DNA from: Paramecium tetraurelia
Lineage: Eukaryota; Ciliophora; Oligohymenophorea; Peniculida; Parameciidae
Length of the DNA: 64,000 nt
Direction: 5' to 3'
NCBI RefSeq assembly: GCF_000165425.1
Contig: NW_001799627.1
Coordinates: 2,701 to 66,700 of the forward strand
Shown here piece by piece: positions 61,759 through 64,000 of this stretch. The position numbers and the translations under genes were made by a program. The first letter of the stretch is position 1, and every line of letters starts with the position of its first letter. The notes under the pieces are model-generated. The model had not been told where the DNA came from and did no database searches. It saw nothing but the letters and a program-made list of their open reading frames with translations.

Positions 61759-62479
61759 ATGTCCAAATCATCTAAGTCCAGTCGTAATTTTATTATAACT
61801 ACTTCATAGGGAGCAGTCCATCCAAGAGTTAACATCAGAGCCCAAGTCCAAAATCGAAATCAAATTCACATCCAAATTAAGGTTAATCACACATCATATA
61901 TCAACATTCAAAATACCTCACTATCAACTACTTCAACATTATCAACATCTAGAAAAATTATGCCTCCATGTCTCCAATCTGTCCAAGAGAGTTACCGATG
62001 CCGAGTTGAAGGAAACCTTCGAGAAGTATGGCCAAATTGAATATGCCGCTGTCTGCATGGAGCCCCGAAGCAAGGGGTAGTAATTTCCCTATCTCTAATT
62101 TACCCTAGCCCTGGCAAAGTATCTAGAGGTTTCGGATTCGTTAAATTTGCCAAAAAGGAAAGTGTCCAAATAGCACTAGAGGCAATGCAAGACAAAGAAT
62201 TGCATGGATCGAAAATTAAAGTGGAAGTTTCGAAAAGAGCTGAGCCAAGAAGAAAGACCCCAGGTCGTTATGCTGGTTATGCCTATCGTCGCTCTCGATC
62301 TAGATCACATAGAAGAAGAAGATCTATATCATCTGACTCTTACTCAAGTAGTCGTAGAAGACACCATAGGCATTAAATTATTATATATTATCAGTCGTCG
62401 ACGACACTATAAAAGAAGATCACTTTCAAAATCCCCTTCAAGAAGTCCAAGTTAGAGTCACAGAAGGAGAAGAAGATGA
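61759..62479 (+). CDS. TRA2-like SR splicing factor with unusual introns
   Basis: 188 residues: a short Ser/Pro/Lys-rich N-terminus (SSPSKSQHQSPSPKSKSNS), one RRM (LCLHVSNLSKRVTDAELKET; RNP1 SRGFGFVKFAKKESVQ) with the TRA2-like ME-PRS loop (CMEPRSKGPGK), and an RS tail (RRSRSRSHRRRRSISSDSYS; KRRSLSKSPSRSPSQSHRR). It binds exonic enhancers to guide splicing. Four introns are needed for one frame: 26 nt (61784-61809), 71 nt (61882-61952), 32 nt (62077-62108) and 25 nt (62370-62394). The last begins GC, not GT, and its removal joins HH to SRRRHYKRRS. The 71-nt intron is far beyond the usual 20-34 nt. Frame arithmetic supports all four, but splicing of the 71-nt and GC-AG introns is inferred. Confidence 0.85.
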
Positions 62480-63488
62480 ACAATTAGATAATATTTCAAA
62501 TTATCACAAAATAATTTTATCTTTTATATTTGTACTCTTCTTCCGATATTTTATATATTTAGATGAGTTTATCAGTTCTATACTATCATTTTTGAACAAT
62601 CCTTAATTAGAAATATAAAAAGAAACTTTTCACTTTTCTTTTAATAATTAGACATTTTATAATTATTTTCCTATATAATCAAAATTCACTATAAACAAAA
62701 AAATTCAAATTAAATATTTAAAAATTTATTAATAATCTGTAATATGAAATCATTTAACATTATTCATAAACAAATACCCTTTATTCTTCATTTTTTATTA
62801 AAATTCTTGGATGTAAAACTTAGATGACAACAGAAAAGAAGCAATTCATGCATATTTTAGAATTTCGATAATATCTATGAGATCAAATTTAGAAACACGT
62901 TTGTTATGTAATTTTCATTGAGGATGGCCTTGATGAGTAGTGTATCATGTTAACATTCGCTTTTAATTCTAATATCAACACAATAAATAGTTTTTGTTTT
63001 AACAAAATATTAATAGTCTAAATTACCATATAAAATGAAATATAAAAATTATAATAAAAATTTTGAAAATATCTTGTTTATTTCTTGCTTGTTTTTGATT
63101 ATTTATAAAAAAAACTGGGTGGCTAGTTATGGTTGCATCTTGTAGAGCAGAGATTCAGTGATATTATAAAAAAAGTAGTCTTTTCAAAGGGATGGAGAGG
63201 GAAGGGTTTCGATCAACATACGACAACTAGTTTGGAGTTGCATATAGATTGTAAATATTGTCTTTTGAAGGTTTGGAAGTGGATTAAGGGGGGACTTGAA
63301 AAAAGGGAATAAATTTAAATATTATAAAATTTTTATAAAAAATAGTTAAATTTTATAACAAATTAGAGTAAAAGTGCATCATTTTTTAATGACACACTAT
63401 TTGTTTGTATTATGATATTTGAGTTTATGAGGTTTTATAATAATTAGCAATAAGATATATTTTTTTCAAATAAAACATTATAAAAAAA
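62480..63488. other. Intergenic, AT-rich, with an embedded G-rich island
   Basis: No coding frame of interest at 62480-63100 or 63320-63488. The centre (63105-63310) is described separately. Confidence 0.45.
63105..63310. ncRNA. Candidate non-coding RNA island
   Basis: About 200 bp of balanced base composition (ctgggtggctagttatgg, gggatggagagggaaggg, gaagtggattaagggggga) inside otherwise 80-90% AT DNA. On the minus strand its 3' edge is followed by a run of eight T's, the pattern of an RNA polymerase III terminator. No frame gives a convincing protein and no tRNA cloverleaf fits. I could not match it to U1, U2, U4, U5, U6 or SRP RNA by their signature sequences. Strand and identity are unknown. 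Confidence 0.3.
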
Positions 63489-64000
63489 ATGGAGTAACAA
63501 GATGCATCATCAATTGCATAAAATAACTTGACTGGACTGGCAACAGTGCATGGAGCAAACGAACAAAACAAACTACTTCATAAATTGAGTGATTAAAGCA
63601 GTCCAATGAAAACAGACCTCTAAATAAATGTCAATAAAGATATTTATTCAGAGGAGGAAATGAGGAACTTTACAAAAAGAGGAATAATTTCATTGATAGG
63701 AGGTGTAATTCTACACATAGAATTGGGAACATTTTATGTTTGGGGATCAATTAGTAATAAATTAAAAATAATTATTTTTAGGTCCATATGTTTGCGCTTG
63801 GATGAGAGAGAAAGACAAGGATGTCACACTAAATTTCATGGCAATCATATTTCCAATCCTAGGAATCATTACTATGTCAGTCCTTTCATTTGGTATAAAG
63901 ATTGCTGAAAAAATTGGATTTAAAGTTACAATAGGGATAGGATCATTCACTATTGCATTGGCTTTCTTGATTATATCATTTATCTAACACATAGGAGGAT
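63489..64000 (+). CDS. MFS transporter, 5' part (window ends inside the gene)
   Basis: N-terminal ~160 residues of a multi-pass transporter. A cytosolic Gln/Asn/Ser leader of about 55 residues precedes the first helix IISLIGGVILHIELGTFYVW. The GSISPYVCAWMRE loop, split by a 28-nt intron, follows. Helices 2-3 are LNFMAIIFPILGIITMSVLS and VTIGIGSFTIALAFLIISF. The pattern 'GG...H...G..Y.WG...PY' is that of the oxalate/formate-antiporter-like MFS subgroup common in protists. Substrate unknown. The 3' part lies beyond 64000. Confidence 0.72.

Noticed and set aside
62820-62960. Box C/D snoRNA (tagatgac, ttgatgag)
   Set aside because: No matching D box (CTGA) or terminal stem at suitable distances.
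63105-63310. tRNA gene (TGGCTAGTTATGG resembles an A box, TTTCGATC a T loop)
   Set aside because: No acceptor, D or T stems pair at the right distances, so no cloverleaf can be drawn.

Overview
The window looks like macronuclear (somatic) DNA of a Paramecium species. Three observations support this. First, every recognisable gene stays open only if TAA and TAG are read as glutamine, with TGA as the sole stop. Second, the introns are tiny: almost all are 21-34 nt, with a mode near 25 nt, GT(A/G) at the start and (T/C)AG at the end. Third, there is a trichocyst matrix protein gene, base composition is very AT-rich, and intergenic gaps are often under 100 bp. For nearly every gene below I checked that start-to-stop length minus the proposed introns is a multiple of three. 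Where it is not, I say so.

Layout. Bases 1-5.2 kb are gene-poor: a degenerate ~78-bp tandem repeat, AT-rich filler, and the wreck of a LINE-type reverse transcriptase, which together resemble a subtelomeric or chromosome-end context. From 5.9 kb the window becomes gene-dense. 5.9-14 kb holds NAD-isocitrate dehydrogenase (with a 1-nt frameshift), a trichocyst matrix protein, an AlbA_2/Schlafen-like protein with PPGYP-type repeats, and a pseudokinase followed by an active-looking kinase. 14.9-24 kb holds low-complexity, coiled-coil and probably ciliary proteins, including one CFAP97-like. 24-33 kb holds a 1745-residue tmcB-like membrane protein and a 988-residue Q-rich protein. 33.6-43.5 kb holds a Rab GTPase, uracil phosphoribosyltransferase, an R2R3 MYB, a Cys-rich GPI-type surface protein, a p24 cargo receptor, LSM14 and the tRNA thiolase CTU1. 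43.7-53.7 kb holds a CCCH-VWA-alpha-kinase fusion, a coiled-coil protein, an SCP-type phosphatase, a TPR protein, ribosomal protein eL8 and a CCR4-NOT subunit. 53.8-64 kb holds a P5B ATPase, prolidase, a NEK kinase, a TRA2-like SR protein and the start of an MFS transporter.

The genes do not form operons. They are mixed housekeeping and ciliate-specific genes on both strands. Several act in RNA biology (LSM14, NOT2/3/5, TRA2-like, CTU1, eL8) and several in cilia or secretion (CFAP97-like, NEK, trichocyst protein, Rab, p24).

The most interesting points are the CCCH-VWA-alpha-kinase-zinc architecture, a probable GC-AG intron and a 71-nt intron in the SR-protein gene, single-base lesions in the P5B ATPase and isocitrate dehydrogenase genes, the retained LINE remnant, and a G-rich non-coding island near 63.2 kb. 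I could run no searches. Family names come from motifs I read in the translations.
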